Below, piece by piece: positions 53,547-64,000 of a stretch of 64,000 bases of DNA. The stretch lies in the NCBI GenBank assembly GCA_946965045.2, contig OX337242.1, positions 2,046,001 to 2,110,000 on the forward strand. Direction: 5' to 3'. Below the pieces are notes generated by a model. The model was not told where the DNA came from, did not search any database, and was given only the letters and a program-made list of their open reading frames with translations. Numbering within the stretch: position 1 is the first letter of the stretch; every line of letters starts with the position of its first letter. The DNA is from Epithemia pelagica. Its lineage: Eukaryota; Bacillariophyta; Bacillariophyceae; Surirellales; Surirellaceae. Position numbers and translations under genes: made by a program.

Positions 53547-56500
53547 ATGAGCCACAATAACAACAGCAACCACCACCAAAACTTGTCGGAGGAGGAGGAC
53601 GACGACGATGGCATTCTCGTCGTGGAAGCACCCCGAAATAATACCAATACTACTACGGATCCCTTTCGATCGACGGATCCCGTCATTGAATCCTGGCGGG
53701 AACGAGAACGTCGACCTCGTACCTTTCGCATTTTGCTCTTATTTCTACTCTGCTTGTTGTTGACGGACGACGAACCACGTCCCACTACTACTACTACCAA
53801 ACACAGTTCTTCGTGGTCTGATGGACGTTCCTCCCACCTTCGACGGGGTCGACCATGGCAGTCAACGTCGTCTTCCTCCACGACCAGCAGCAGCAGCAGC
53901 AGCACCAGTTGGGGAACACGGACGACGGTCTGGTTCTCTCACGAGGTATGGGACAAGCGACAACGACAAGAAGCGCTCTTGCAAGCCTATACACGACAAC
54001 ATGCTCGATATCAAAGCTTGATGCACGACAAAAATGAGGGACGAGATGTTGCCTCGGACATTCACAACTGGTTGTCTGATTTGGTAGCCGCGGCACGACG
54101 ACAGCAACAAGCCATGAATGCCACACAATCCACTCCTGTCATTGCTCGATCGTCGTCACAATCGAATCCTTCTCTAGTCCAGAACAATAAGCCAGACCGA
54201 GACCAAGAGGGCGATGACGACGAAGAACACTTGATTTGGCATTATCCCTGGAATACCACAGGATTTTATCGAGGCCAATGGAAGCGATTGGCATGGAATG
54301 ACACACAGGATGCCACAAGTCAAAACAACGCATCACCACCACCATCCAAGGAGACGACCGAGACTCTCCCCGTTGCAAATCACTCGCTCCAAACTGTCAC
54401 AGCCCCTGAAGTGGAACCCATTCTCCTGGACTATGCCAAACAACAATCACCATCGACTGCTTCCTTTGAAGCTGGCATTTATTGGTTGCCTCCCGGTCTA
54501 GAATTGGAATTGCGCAACGATCACAATTTGACCACATTGCATTGGGATCAAATGACGGTGGATACTACTGGAGCCTTGCATGGACCTTCCTTGGGGGAAG
54601 GATCAGGACGACCACCACTCGATCCCTCGCAACCCTCGTTACGGAGTCGTCGGAAAACGACCACCATGGTGACACAAGAAATGACCGATACCACACCTCA
54701 AACCGAAGGACAACCACCACAATCCACTACCACCACCAAACAGTTGACGACATTGACGCGGTCCGATGGTCGTGCCGCCTTGCAATTGTATAGTCGAAGT
54801 ATTCCAGGTATGAAGGAACTTTCCTTGGTCGATGGCTTTGTCAAATTGTACAATGGAGCCTATGCCTCCTCACCCTTTGGTGGAAGTAGTAGTTATGCCG
54901 CCACGACATCTACCACCAAACAAGATGTCTTGATTCGAGTGCGAGGTGTGCTGTTGCATGGCATTGGACGATTGTCACTCATTTCCTCTCAGATACCAGC
55001 CTCTCGATCCGCCTTGGTCCTGGAACCATCATATGATGCAAAAGAGGACGACTCGCAACGAGCCAATCCAGCACAACAGCAACAACGTCTGTTGGTGCAA
55101 CAAGAGGTGGCCACCATCTCCACCGATGCTGCTGCAACCACACAACAATCATCGCCCACACCACAAGAACAACAACAGCAACAACAAGAACCAGTGCAAC
55201 TTCCACACAACAATAACAAAGACCCGGAAATCATGTCTGTGATGGACAACCCACAAGTCACTCCACAACAGAACCTGGATCACAAGACTGGGTCAGAACA
55301 AGCCCAAGCAGAGGATCCAATCGGCACCAACAAGGTCGGGGATCTCGTGGATGAAACTAATTTCCCCGAACAACGACGACGACGTTTGGAACAAGCCTTG
55401 CAACACCATGAGGATTGGGATCGTCAAAGTCACGTCTTGGAGCAGATCGTGGACGATGCGACAATTCTTGTGCAGCAAGAAGACAATAGGAGGAGGACCA
55501 GAACAAAATCATCGTCCTTGTGGAAGCCTTTGGTGTCCACTGCTCTTGGTGCATCAGAGAATGATGGTGAACAAGAAGAAGAAAGACGGAGACTGTCGTC
55601 ATCCATTTTGGATAGTAGTACCCAGACCAAAGACACTGAAACAAAGAAGGAAGCGTTGGAGAAAATGGAGGTTGCTCCGACGCCTGTACTTCCCGCCTGG
55701 TCGGACCATGTCATTCCATTTCCCTACGTGTACGATGACGAAGAGGAAACTCTACGACGCACACGAACTCCTGGATCTCGTCATATGCCACCACGAGAAC
55801 AGGGGTTGGAAAGCAATGCCTTGGGATGTCCGTTTCGGCTGTCGTTAGATGTTCAAGAAACACAATGGACCTTGGGTGAATATCGTACTCTCCTCAAACG
55901 GAAATGGAATGAACACAAGCTACTGGATCCACACAACCCGGTACATCAACTGGTTGCCAACAGCAGCAGCATGGATAACAGCACGTCCACCTCAACGGCA
56001 TCGGTCCTTCGTAAAACAGTCAAACTTCCCAGTGCACCGAGTGCGACAACGCCATATCGTTCGTCGAAAAAGCAATCTCGCAATCTGCAGGATCAAGCAT
56101 TGGTCGTTCACATGGTGGGGAACATTTATTCCGAGGAATGTCACTTTGCGGCATCCCTCAATGTGACGGCCTTGCGAACGGACTGGGATACCACGACCAA
56201 CCGAGCCATTAACTACAGTTTCAACATGATGTTGGTCTGTTTGGTTCAAATTGTCTTGTTATTGAGACAGTTGCTACATTCCCAAACGCAGTCCACCGCA
56301 ACCCGAGTGTCCATGATTTGCATTGGATGGCAAACCGTCTTGGATGCCCTCATTTGTTTGGGCCATATATACCTGTGCTTGGCCATGCAGCCCTTGTTTA
56401 CGGCCTTTGCCAGTGTCGCGTTTTTCAAGTGCCTGATTTTCTGCGTCATTGAAATGAAGTACATGGCCATTATCATCAATGCGCGCAATTCGGCCAATGG

Positions 56501-57479
56501 TGGACAGCCACTCGAAGTCTTGAGACGACAAGTGGCCATTTTGCATCTTCGCTTTTATTTGGCGTTGCTAGCTATTTTTCTTTTGTTGTTCAACATGACG
56601 GAAGAATATCGTCTTGTGTACATGTTGGGATTGTATTCCTTTTGGGTACCACAAATTATTTTGAATGCCATTACGGAGGCCAAGGCACCCATGCACAAGT
56701 ACTACATCTACGGGATGAGTATTACACGGTTGATCATGCCTCTGTACATGTATGGAATCCGCAACAACTTTTTGCGAGAGGTCTATCCGGAGGCACCCTA
56801 CGATCCCTACCTATGCCAGTGGTTAGTGTTGTGGGTGGCCCTTCAGACTGGAATATTGATTGGACAAGGCAAGTATGGGGCTCGGTTTTGGATTCCACCC
56901 CAATTCTTGCCACCCAAGTACGATTACAGTCGACCAATACCACCCTCTATTTTGAATCGAGCTCGCCCGACCGTGACTGCTACAACCGTCGAAGACGATG
57001 GTGCCAGTAGCACAAGCACGAGTATCAGCAGCGCGAGCAAAAAGACAACAAGTACACCCGCACGACGAACACCTCACAGTGTCCCTACCGACAGCGAGAC
57101 TACGGCGACACCCCAATCTCAATTTCATGCCACGTCGGTGACGACACGCAATCGTATGAGACGACAAAGCAACCACAATGGAGATGGTAGCAACAGTAGC
57201 AATAAACATGGTACGAATGGCCATGCCGCACCCAGTCGACAATCTTCGAGAACGACCAAGATTAGTCGAACCACCATGACGACCATGACACCTACACCAC
57301 CGACAGCCTCGTCACCCTCGGCATTGGATTGCAGTATCTGTTATGAACCCATTGATGTGGTGCGACAATCCTACATGCTGGCACCATGCGATCATTTATT
57401 TCATCGCGATTGTTTGATGCAATGGATGGATATCAAGATGGAATGCCCCATTTGTCGAACCGATTTGCCGCCTCTGTAA
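53547..57479 (+). CDS. TUL1: TUL1/Dsc1-type multi-TM RING E3 ubiquitin ligase
   Basis: 1,310 aa, single exon. After a disordered acidic N-terminus comes a signal-anchor (FRILLLFLLCLLL, about 60-73). A large lumenal region with low-complexity linkers follows, including a block WHYPWNTTGFYRGQWKRLAW and a domain near 410-470. A cluster of about seven TM helices spans residues ~885-1110, with conserved YSFWVPQIILNA and YYIYGMSITRL. A disordered cytosolic tail ends in a RING-H2 finger: CSICYEPID, CDHLFHRDC, CPICRTDLPP. This architecture is that of yeast Tul1 and fission-yeast Dsc1 (plant FLY1), Golgi/endosome E3 ligases that ubiquitinate membrane proteins for quality control. All eight zinc ligands are visible. 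Poly-Ser, poly-Thr and poly-Gln tracts inflate its length over the yeast protein. Confidence 0.93.
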   Translation: MSHNNNSNHHQNLSEEEDDDDGILVVEAPRNNTNTTTDPFRSTDPVIESWRERERRPRTFRILLLFLLCLLLTDDEPRPTTTTTKHSSSWSDGRSSHLRRGRPWQSTSSSSTTSSSSSSTSWGTRTTVWFSHEVWDKRQRQEALLQAYTRQHARYQSLMHDKNEGRDVASDIHNWLSDLVAAARRQQQAMNATQSTPVIARSSSQSNPSLVQNNKPDRDQEGDDDEEHLIWHYPWNTTGFYRGQWKRLAWNDTQDATSQNNASPPPSKETTETLPVANHSLQTVTAPEVEPILLDYAKQQSPSTASFEAGIYWLPPGLELELRNDHNLTTLHWDQMTVDTTGALHGPSLGEGSGRPPLDPSQPSLRSRRKTTTMVTQEMTDTTPQTEGQPPQSTTTTKQLTTLTRSDGRAALQLYSRSIPGMKELSLVDGFVKLYNGAYASSPFGGSSSYAATTSTTKQDVLIRVRGVLLHGIGRLSLISSQIPASRSALVLEPSYDAKEDDSQRANPAQQQQRLLVQQEVATISTDAAATTQQSSPTPQEQQQQQQEPVQLPHNNNKDPEIMSVMDNPQVTPQQNLDHKTGSEQAQAEDPIGTNKVGDLVDETNFPEQRRRRLEQALQHHEDWDRQSHVLEQIVDDATILVQQEDNRRRTRTKSSSLWKPLVSTALGASENDGEQEEERRRLSSSILDSSTQTKDTETKKEALEKMEVAPTPVLPAWSDHVIPFPYVYDDEEETLRRTRTPGSRHMPPREQGLESNALGCPFRLSLDVQETQWTLGEYRTLLKRKWNEHKLLDPHNPVHQLVANSSSMDNSTSTSTASVLRKTVKLPSAPSATTPYRSSKKQSRNLQDQALVVHMVGNIYSEECHFAASLNVTALRTDWDTTTNRAINYSFNMMLVCLVQIVLLLRQLLHSQTQSTATRVSMICIGWQTVLDALICLGHIYLCLAMQPLFTAFASVAFFKCLIFCVIEMKYMAIIINARNSANGGQPLEVLRRQVAILHLRFYLALLAIFLLLFNMTEEYRLVYMLGLYSFWVPQIILNAITEAKAPMHKYYIYGMSITRLIMPLYMYGIRNNFLREVYPEAPYDPYLCQWLVLWVALQTGILIGQGKYGARFWIPPQFLPPKYDYSRPIPPSILNRARPTVTATTVEDDGASSTSTSISSASKKTTSTPARRTPHSVPTDSETTATPQSQFHATSVTTRNRMRRQSNHNGDGSNSSNKHGTNGHAAPSRQSSRTTKISRTTMTTMTPTPPTASSPSALDCSICYEPIDVVRQSYMLAPCDHLFHRDCLMQWMDIKMECPICRTDLPPL

Positions 57480-59115
57480 CGCACACAAACGAACCAACAC
57501 ACAACCTCCCATCGACCCATCCGCTTCTGGAGACAACGAGTTAGTCGTGTTTTAACGACGCTGTGGTTGTGAAGGGACGGCGAAACTCGGTTGAACCGGA
57601 AATCAATGGCAATCGTTGGTCCCAGTTTGTAAATAGAAAGACCACCAACCGTTCCCATGAGTATCCGTATACACTCGCAAGACCTTTGCAATGGTTGACT
57701 CATGGTAAGAGCAAGAGTAGTCTATAGAGCGCTATTATTATTTTTTGAAACATACTCCTAAATTCCCATGGCCCATGGATAACTCAGTTGTGCTAGTGTC
57801 GTTGGCACCATTCCAACTGGTGCACCTTGCGAACCACCGGTCCAAATCCGTGTTCATAAGGGTCGGATGGATTCCCACAATTCTTGGCCATCCAGTGCTC
57901 GTCAAAGTTGGAACGTTTGGCACGGCTGGACCAACGACGGCCGGCACTCAAATCTTTGGGACGGTCCAGGCTTGGATGCCCGCATCCAAATCCGTCCCTA
58001 CGCCATCCATCCAAATCACACTCGAGTTGGACTGCTGCTTCCTCCTGTTTCGGGTGGGTTTCGCGGGTGGCTCATGTTGTGACTTTGGTCGATTGGCGAG
58101 AACCATTATTGGACAATGCACTCACAGCATCATCCTTCGCCACACGTTTCTGGCTTCGAATCAAGGAGGATGTGAGAAATCGAATGTACTTTGGGAAAGC
58201 TTGCGTTTGCTACGCAACGAATTCATGATAAATAAATGCTGACGGATATGGAACGTTTCGGTGTCTGATGACCAGGAAAGACACCGGAAGAGGAGGGGAT
58301 GGGGACGAGGACGAACCAATTGCCGCTAGTTGAATGGAGAAGAGAGCAAAGAGGCGGTAACATGTAGCAACTTCGAACGTCGTTCCTCTCATCTCTCTCA
58401 TGGTCGGAAGACTTCCAGCTGCCGCACGCCCGTCGCAACGGGACGCCGACCGACTACCCGGGCGCCGCCATTTCGACGTTCCGAGATAAGAATAGTCGCG
58501 TTTCCGTCGCGTTGCAAAAATGGGACACGTTTCTCAACGTCACCCCGTGGTTCGGAAATGGGGTTGCATGCGTCACTCAAGATTCGCGGTCTCGAGACAC
58601 TCCCCGACACGCAGGCAGAGACGACGACAGAGAGAACAAGAGTACCAATGCCACACAACAACCGCTTCCTGGAATGCAACGCCGCAGAAAGACGACAGCA
58701 CGCCGACAAATGTTCCAATAGATAAACCCATAGAACAACACATCATCCTTCATCATCCTCGTATCTCTACTACAATACCCTCACGATTCTACCATCGCTC
58801 ACGATACGAGTACAACACGTAATCTAGCACCAACAAACAACTACTCAAACTCTCTCGTTGCTCTGGCTTGACGTCGTCACCTTTACCAAGGGCTTGTTGG
58901 TACAACCAATCATCATCCTCATCATCTCGAATCTTGCTGCTTGAAATTGGCGTGTGTGTTCAATCTTTTGTGAATTACACGGAGGCGAAGGAGGCGCCAT
59001 TGGAAAGGCACTCGTCCAAACAGCAAAAGGTATCATTTTCTCCACCAAAGGGAACCTTTCGATTTGGTAGCCATTGACCAACCAACCAACCTACCTGCAA
59101 TCGCCCATCCGAATC
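57480..59115. other. Intergenic region with unresolved open frames
   Basis: 1.6 kb. At 57745-58014 several frames on both strands are open together. The minus-strand one ends in RRWSSRAKRSNFDEHWMAKN, which looks protein-like but has no start or domain I can identify; it could be an exon of an unannotated gene. The rest, including the ~500 bp before 59116, shows nothing definite. Confidence 0.35.
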
Positions 59116-62100
59116 ATGACGTTAACCATGGCGACCGTCTCCCGTGTTGTCATGGTGACAACCTGGTGGTTGGTGTTGTTGGGGAATGCTCCGGCGTTTT
59201 CCTTCTCGTCCTGGGTGCGTCGTACGACAACAAGAACAACAAGAACGACTCGATTACGATCCAGCACCTTGGATCGTCCGACTCGGACCGTGTCGAATGA
59301 AACGGGCCTCTCTTCGTCGTCGTCATCGCCTTCGTGGAAATCGTCCTTGGCCAATCTGTATTACGAACCAAGTCCACCCTTGCACCAACCACCCTTGTAC
59401 TTGTTGTACTCGGAGGACGACAACGACGACAAGGAGAAACCGTGGATGGATGACCATGCCACTGCTGCCGCGTCGGCGGCGGCTCACCAACAAGCCGAAA
59501 CGGCCTGGTTGCTCTCCTCCACCACCACCACCACGACTGCGGAGGACCATGCTCGGGTCGAGCATCCCATCGTGGCGGTCTCCGAACCCAGCGTGGTTGC
59601 CGACTTGCTGCTTCAGGATCATGACCACCACAAATCAAAGAAGGAGGAGGAGGAACCAACCATGGCCAGTGTCAAAGAGACTCCATCCACAACAGAGGAG
59701 AAACTCTCTATATTGAATGATCCAGAGGGCGACGATTGTGCTCCACCGACCTCGTCCATCGCAATGGAAGACCAACCAGTGGACAAGGAGGACGACGACG
59801 ACTTTTTGTGTCCGGATTCCATTGATGCCTTGGTACAAGATGTCGACGATTTGATTGAACAAATGGATTTGTTGGTGGAAAACTTTCACAGTACCTCCCT
59901 GGCTTCTCCACGACGACGACGCCAATCACAAGACAAGGAAGAATCTTCCATCGACTTGGTCTCGCCCGATAAAGTGTCACAGGAAACCTTGGTATCGACG
60001 GCAGCCACGGCGTCTGTGGTGGCCATGGTGGGCTTGCATGCCAAACCTGTGGTTGGAATGACGGTGGGAGCCATGACGGCCTGTCTCTCCTTGTTGGACA
60101 GTCCGTTGGGGTCGTGGGTCCGACGCACGGGCACCCTGGCCGGCATTGTGGCCTTGGCCCTCGGATCCGCCGCCGCCTCGACACCCGGTCGCTCAACGAC
60201 GACACCAACGACTCTCCCTACCGTACCAGCCGCAAATGGGTCGACCGAGAGGGAATCCACCACCACCAGTGGTACGGCCGTCGAGCGTCTCGTGACGGAG
60301 GAACCCTCCAGTCCCGACCCAGTGGACTTGGCAGGAGTGGCTCCACCCACGAATGACAACGACGACGACGAAAGCAGTGACACCATGGCTCGAAGAAAGG
60401 AACACGACCTAGAGTATCCGGACGAGAAACTCGAGCATCAAGGCGAACCCATTACACTGGAACAATCTGCACCCCAAACAACACAACCAGACGACAAGAA
60501 CCACAAGGATGCGACCACCACTCACCGTGCCATGTCCACCACTCCTTCCATGACGCCTCTCATGTTTTTTGCCACACCACTCGTAATTCACGACGACACG
60601 GCGAACGCGGTCCCTGGCTCATCATCGACCACCACCACCGTGTTGCCCGTGGCTCCCTCGCGAACCTTTTTGTACGAAGTGACGCAAGCCAATCAACGAA
60701 AACTCGCCATGACGCGACTGTCGTCCTCCTCCACAGCCACACAATCCGATCGATCCTATTGGTATGACAGTTCCGAGGCCCGGACCCGACTGCAGTCACG
60801 AAACAACAACAACAAGAACACTGTGGATCCGGCCGTATCATCGTCGGAAACCGTGTGGGAGCGACAAGACGAGTTGTACTCGTTGTACAACTCGCTCGCC
60901 ATTGGCACCTTGGAACCAAGCATGGAACAACACGGGGAACAACAACAACAAGTCTCACAAAACCGACAGATGAGCAACACACCCTTGCCCAACACACAAG
61001 CGGAACACCAGCAAACTTGGAGACGGTACGGGGAGCACGATATTCTGTCAGAACCGTTTGTCGTTTCTTCCCCCCCTCCAAGAGATGACGAGGATGAGAA
61101 AATTCGACGACAAGAGCCGGCTCCATGGACAATGCCACAAGTATCCGACACGATTGGTACCGATGAGGAGGCTGAGGAGGAATCCCCGCTGCGGCCATTG
61201 GAATTCGATCCGGTCGCCGCCAAAGCAAGACTGCGGGGATGGGATCGATCCTTTCGAGATGACAACGGTATTTCTCCCGAACGGACGACGAGGCATCATT
61301 TCAACACGGGAACCACCAGTCGATGGCAACCCTCACCGGAACTATCGTCGTCCTGGGATTTGTCCGCCGCTCAAGCACGCATGCGTGGATGGGAACTGTC
61401 GCAGCGCAAGATGGAGGAACCCAACAGCGACGCTGGATCATCCATGTACATGACGCAACAAGACTCGGAACTGCGAACCACCAATGGGGAAACGCCAACC
61501 AACGTGGCGTTACCGAATGACGAGCGAACCAATGGGGAAACGCCCACCAACGGGGAGGCGCCCCATGGCGAAGAAGAACCAATGGGTGAACCAGAGGTTG
61601 TGAGTCCGATGCAGGAGGTTGCCCAAGTCACGACCAGATACTCTCAACCACTTCAAGGATGGCAAAATTCGTTGAACATGGCCATGCCGGAATCCACTCC
61701 CACCGAGGCGGAACAACCGCCCGCAACATGGATGGAAACACAACAAGCTACTACCGAGACAGCTCAAGAACCAGCAGCCCCATGGATGGAACCTCAACAA
61801 TCGACTGCAACAATTCAGGAATCCGCCGCTCCATGGATGCAAACGCAACAATCGACGACGACAAATCAGGAGCCCATAGCCCCTTGGATGGAACCTCAGC
61901 AAGTGGCCACAACGACCGAGGAATACACCCCTTCGATGGCATCCATTGGCTCCTTGGACAAATCGTCCCTTGTCGTTGCACCCCCACCAGAACCAATGGC
62001 GCCAACCAGGACGGTACGATCCACATCGACCACCACTGGACAACAGGGCCCTTACCAAAGTTTTAATCCGATTTCTGTCGATCAAGCCACTCGCACGGAG

Positions 62101-62460
62101 GAAAGCTACGCTCGGGGTCGAAACTATGCAATGGGTAAGTGGTCGCCAATTGTACGACCAGTCACACACGCACAGCAAGAAAAGTATTCGGACCAGGAAC
62201 TGAGTCCCATTGAATTGATCGCCAAACAACGAGCCGAGAACGCGAAACGTCAACGAGCGGAGGCAGCAGCGGCTGCAGCTGCAGCCGAGGAAGAGGAACG
62301 ACAAAAGGCACAAGAACAACAACAACAACAAGAATCTCAAGAAGAACAAGAAATACAAGGGAATGAAGAGGTTGACGCATCTTCGTTGAGTGAGGATTGG
62401 ACGTTCTCACCTCATCGACCACAGTTTCCCATTGGAGTTGGTCCCTATGTGGTCCAATAA
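59116..62460 (+). CDS. Large disordered plastid-targeted protein, function unknown
   Basis: 1,114 aa from ATG 59116, with ATG 59128 as an alternative. The N-terminus is a signal peptide (VVMVTTWWLVLLGNAPAF) ending in an APAF cleavage motif, followed by an Arg/Thr-rich transit-like stretch: the diatom plastid-targeting pattern. Most of the protein is acidic and low complexity. A hydrophobic block near residues 295-360 (VVAMVGLHAKPVVGMTVGAM and a following LAGIVALALGSAAA) could form membrane-embedded helices. Two copies of an A-x-ARxRGW motif occur near 700-760 (AAKARLRGWDRSF, AAQARMRGWELSQ). Four ~20-residue repeats W-M-x-x-Q-Q...QE..AP lie near 870-935. The C-terminal ~60 residues hold a long charged helix (IAKQRAENAKRQRAEAAAA) with a poly-Gln tract. 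No enzyme domain is recognised; a structural or scaffold role in the plastid is a guess. Confidence 0.75.
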   Translation: MTLTMATVSRVVMVTTWWLVLLGNAPAFSFSSWVRRTTTRTTRTTRLRSSTLDRPTRTVSNETGLSSSSSSPSWKSSLANLYYEPSPPLHQPPLYLLYSEDDNDDKEKPWMDDHATAAASAAAHQQAETAWLLSSTTTTTTAEDHARVEHPIVAVSEPSVVADLLLQDHDHHKSKKEEEEPTMASVKETPSTTEEKLSILNDPEGDDCAPPTSSIAMEDQPVDKEDDDDFLCPDSIDALVQDVDDLIEQMDLLVENFHSTSLASPRRRRQSQDKEESSIDLVSPDKVSQETLVSTAATASVVAMVGLHAKPVVGMTVGAMTACLSLLDSPLGSWVRRTGTLAGIVALALGSAAASTPGRSTTTPTTLPTVPAANGSTERESTTTSGTAVERLVTEEPSSPDPVDLAGVAPPTNDNDDDESSDTMARRKEHDLEYPDEKLEHQGEPITLEQSAPQTTQPDDKNHKDATTTHRAMSTTPSMTPLMFFATPLVIHDDTANAVPGSSSTTTTVLPVAPSRTFLYEVTQANQRKLAMTRLSSSSTATQSDRSYWYDSSEARTRLQSRNNNNKNTVDPAVSSSETVWERQDELYSLYNSLAIGTLEPSMEQHGEQQQQVSQNRQMSNTPLPNTQAEHQQTWRRYGEHDILSEPFVVSSPPPRDDEDEKIRRQEPAPWTMPQVSDTIGTDEEAEEESPLRPLEFDPVAAKARLRGWDRSFRDDNGISPERTTRHHFNTGTTSRWQPSPELSSSWDLSAAQARMRGWELSQRKMEEPNSDAGSSMYMTQQDSELRTTNGETPTNVALPNDERTNGETPTNGEAPHGEEEPMGEPEVVSPMQEVAQVTTRYSQPLQGWQNSLNMAMPESTPTEAEQPPATWMETQQATTETAQEPAAPWMEPQQSTATIQESAAPWMQTQQSTTTNQEPIAPWMEPQQVATTTEEYTPSMASIGSLDKSSLVVAPPPEPMAPTRTVRSTSTTTGQQGPYQSFNPISVDQATRTEESYARGRNYAMGKWSPIVRPVTHAQQEKYSDQELSPIELIAKQRAENAKRQRAEAAAAAAAAEEEERQKAQEQQQQQESQEEQEIQGNEEVDASSLSEDWTFSPHRPQFPIGVGPYVVQ

Positions 62461-63681
62461 AGGAAAATGTGATTGAGGGAGCGTTTCGCTTTTCTGCATT
62501 TATTTATATACAAAGTTGTAGAGTATTTTCCTGATCCACTTCACTGAAAACTGTTTCACGTCAACTCATGGTCAAGCGTACCATCTTTGTATTCGGAATA
62601 CCCCGCATTGGTCAATGTTGCAGAAGGCTTATCCGACATCAAACAGAAGCCACTCACACTCCAGTAAATTGCATGAAGCGTCAAGTCGACGTTGCTCCTA
62701 ATCTAGCTTTGGTTTGACTATTCGATCCGGTTAGACTTTTTTCTAGGATGCCTGTCTCAGATGAAATTCAAATTGAGCAACGTGTCTCGAGGAGGATAAA
62801 GTACAACGAGACGAAAAGGGCGTACTCCTCTCGTTATTGGCAACTTGTGGCAAATGCACGCCACAAGATTACTCAAACAGGTTCTCAATCCTCCTGCTTC
62901 CGGGAGCATGTTTGATGGTGAAGTAGCCTCTGGTTCAGAGCTCGGAGCGGAATGAAAGAGGGCGTTTCTCAAATGCTTTTTTATATATTGTAGACCCAGA
63001 GGTGCAAGATGGGTCCTGATTCACTTGATGGATGATTGTTTGGCCAAAGCCCGACTCTGAAGACGTCGGATCGACCGATGTTGCACAAAAGGCTTTTCAC
63101 TCTTTTCAGACACCACAAGCGCGAACGCTTTGGCGTATGGGGCAACATACGAGAAGTCCAAAGTCCGAACCCTTTTCCATTTGTCGTTAGACCGTTTATC
63201 CAGTATTCTCATTCGATAACACATACAAGTACAAGAGACCTCAAAAGCTGAAAAGTTCGGATCAGTACGAGTATCTTGTGTTTTGAGATCCTGCTCTGCA
63301 CTCAAAACTCATCGCCTCTCTTTGACTTCAACCTTCAAGACTCCGAAATTTACCAGAAGCGTCGTAACGCGAAGTACGACATCAGACATTATTAACAAAA
63401 GCGAACTGTGAATGCGAAGGCTCTCATTTCCCACGTAGCATTTTCACCACGTTCAATTGTAAAACCCAATCATCTTTCTTGAAAACGACTCAAGTTCTTC
63501 CGGGAGAATACACAAACGCTTCGACGATGCAACAAAATCGAATGGACACATCGCTTGGACGGGACAAACAGGGACCAAACGAGAAGACACAAACACAGCA
63601 ACCAAAGACCCTTTGCAAGGACCACAAAAACAAACCATTGCAACAAATATCACATGTATCTTTGCAAAAACCATCTTCGAA
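62461..63681. other. Intergenic region, no gene seen
   Basis: 1.2 kb. Minus-strand open frames of 71 and 94 codons (62757-62972, 63021-63305) have no domain or supporting context. It should hold the promoter of the HMG-box gene at the right edge. Confidence 0.45.
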
Positions 63682-64000
63682 ATGTTGAAGGTGGTTCGTT
63701 CCTCAATGCTAAAGCCCAAGTCCCCACTGAGCGCCTACAACCTATTCTTCCAAGTGGAACGGAAACGTATCATTGATGGAACCGAGTCCTCCGTGACTTG
63801 CCCCATTACCATAGACGAGGTGGAATCGATCCGATCTAAGCACAAGCTCAAGGGCAAACGAGTTCATCGAAGAACACATGGCAAAATAAGTTTCCAGGAA
63901 TTGGCCCGTACGGTAGCAAGTCGATGGAGGCACTTGCCGTCTCCGGCAAGGGAACTCTTGGAGCAGCAAGCGATTGTAGAGAAACGAGAGTACGCTAAGC
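63682..64000 (+). CDS. HMG-box protein, 3' end beyond the window
   Basis: Open frame from ATG 63682 (or 63706) to the window edge, at least 106 codons without a stop. It begins with KPKSPLSAYNLFFQVERKRI, the first helix of an HMG box. A basic insert with KLKGKRVHRRTHGKISFQEL follows, then ARTVASRWRHLPSPARELL and EQQAIVEKREYAK, the remaining two helices. This long-loop HMG form with a THGKI(S/G)F motif is typical of diatom proteins (recalled, not searched). HMG boxes bend DNA and act in chromatin or transcription. No stop is reached, so the frame is truncated by the window. Confidence 0.85.
   Translation, partial: MLKVVRSSMLKPKSPLSAYNLFFQVERKRIIDGTESSVTCPITIDEVESIRSKHKLKGKRVHRRTHGKISFQELARTVASRWRHLPSPARELLEQQAIVEKREYAK

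Overview
The window looks like nuclear DNA of a diatom, probably a pennate one (inference). The evidence is: short GT-AG introns of about 58-208 nt; two preproteins with the diatom plastid presequence pattern (hydrophobic signal peptide followed by an A-x-A-F/W type cleavage motif, at 46,228 and 59,116); a Copia element of the stramenopile type; an HMG-box protein of the style common in diatoms; and very long Gln/Ser/Asn/Thr-rich disordered stretches. No bacterial operon structure and no organelle gene set is present.

Layout. 1-7.4 kb: a PB1-domain gene (minus) diverging from a two-TM membrane protein gene (plus). 7.4-35.9 kb: a head-to-tail tandem duplication of a ~14.1-14.3 kb unit. Each unit holds, in order, an IMP2-type mitochondrial inner-membrane peptidase (minus), a giant four-exon DUF3638/DUF3645 helicase-like protein of about 2,900 aa (plus), an EF-hand two-pore channel (minus), and a small ankyrin protein (plus). 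The flanking genes of the two units are nearly identical, while the DUF3638 genes have diverged to roughly 60% protein identity over most of their length. Both channel copies are broken, by different lesions. 36.0-43.2 kb: a nearly intact Copia LTR retrotransposon on the minus strand; its 3' LTR is split by a 921-bp hAT element with a perfect 8-bp target duplication. 43.6-48.9 kb: an unrecognised repeat-containing protein, a Tat-type thylakoid-lumen MsrB-like protein, and SEC13. 49.3-51.4 kb: two adjacent minus-strand genes (a SLATT-like 2TM protein and an Asp/Glu racemase-like protein), both interrupted by in-frame TAA codons. 51.8-52.6 kb: an 809-bp PIF/Harbinger-like MITE. 53.5-62.5 kb: a TUL1/Dsc1-type RING membrane ubiquitin ligase and a large disordered, plastid-targeted protein. 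The right edge cuts an HMG-box gene.

The genes do not form one pathway. The most notable object is the pair of tandem, strongly diverged DUF3638 ATPases embedded in otherwise homogenised duplicate DNA. Identity figures are by eye from short aligned stretches, not computed. Intron coordinates were derived by matching splice signals and reading phase, and for the DUF3638 pair by agreement between the two copies.
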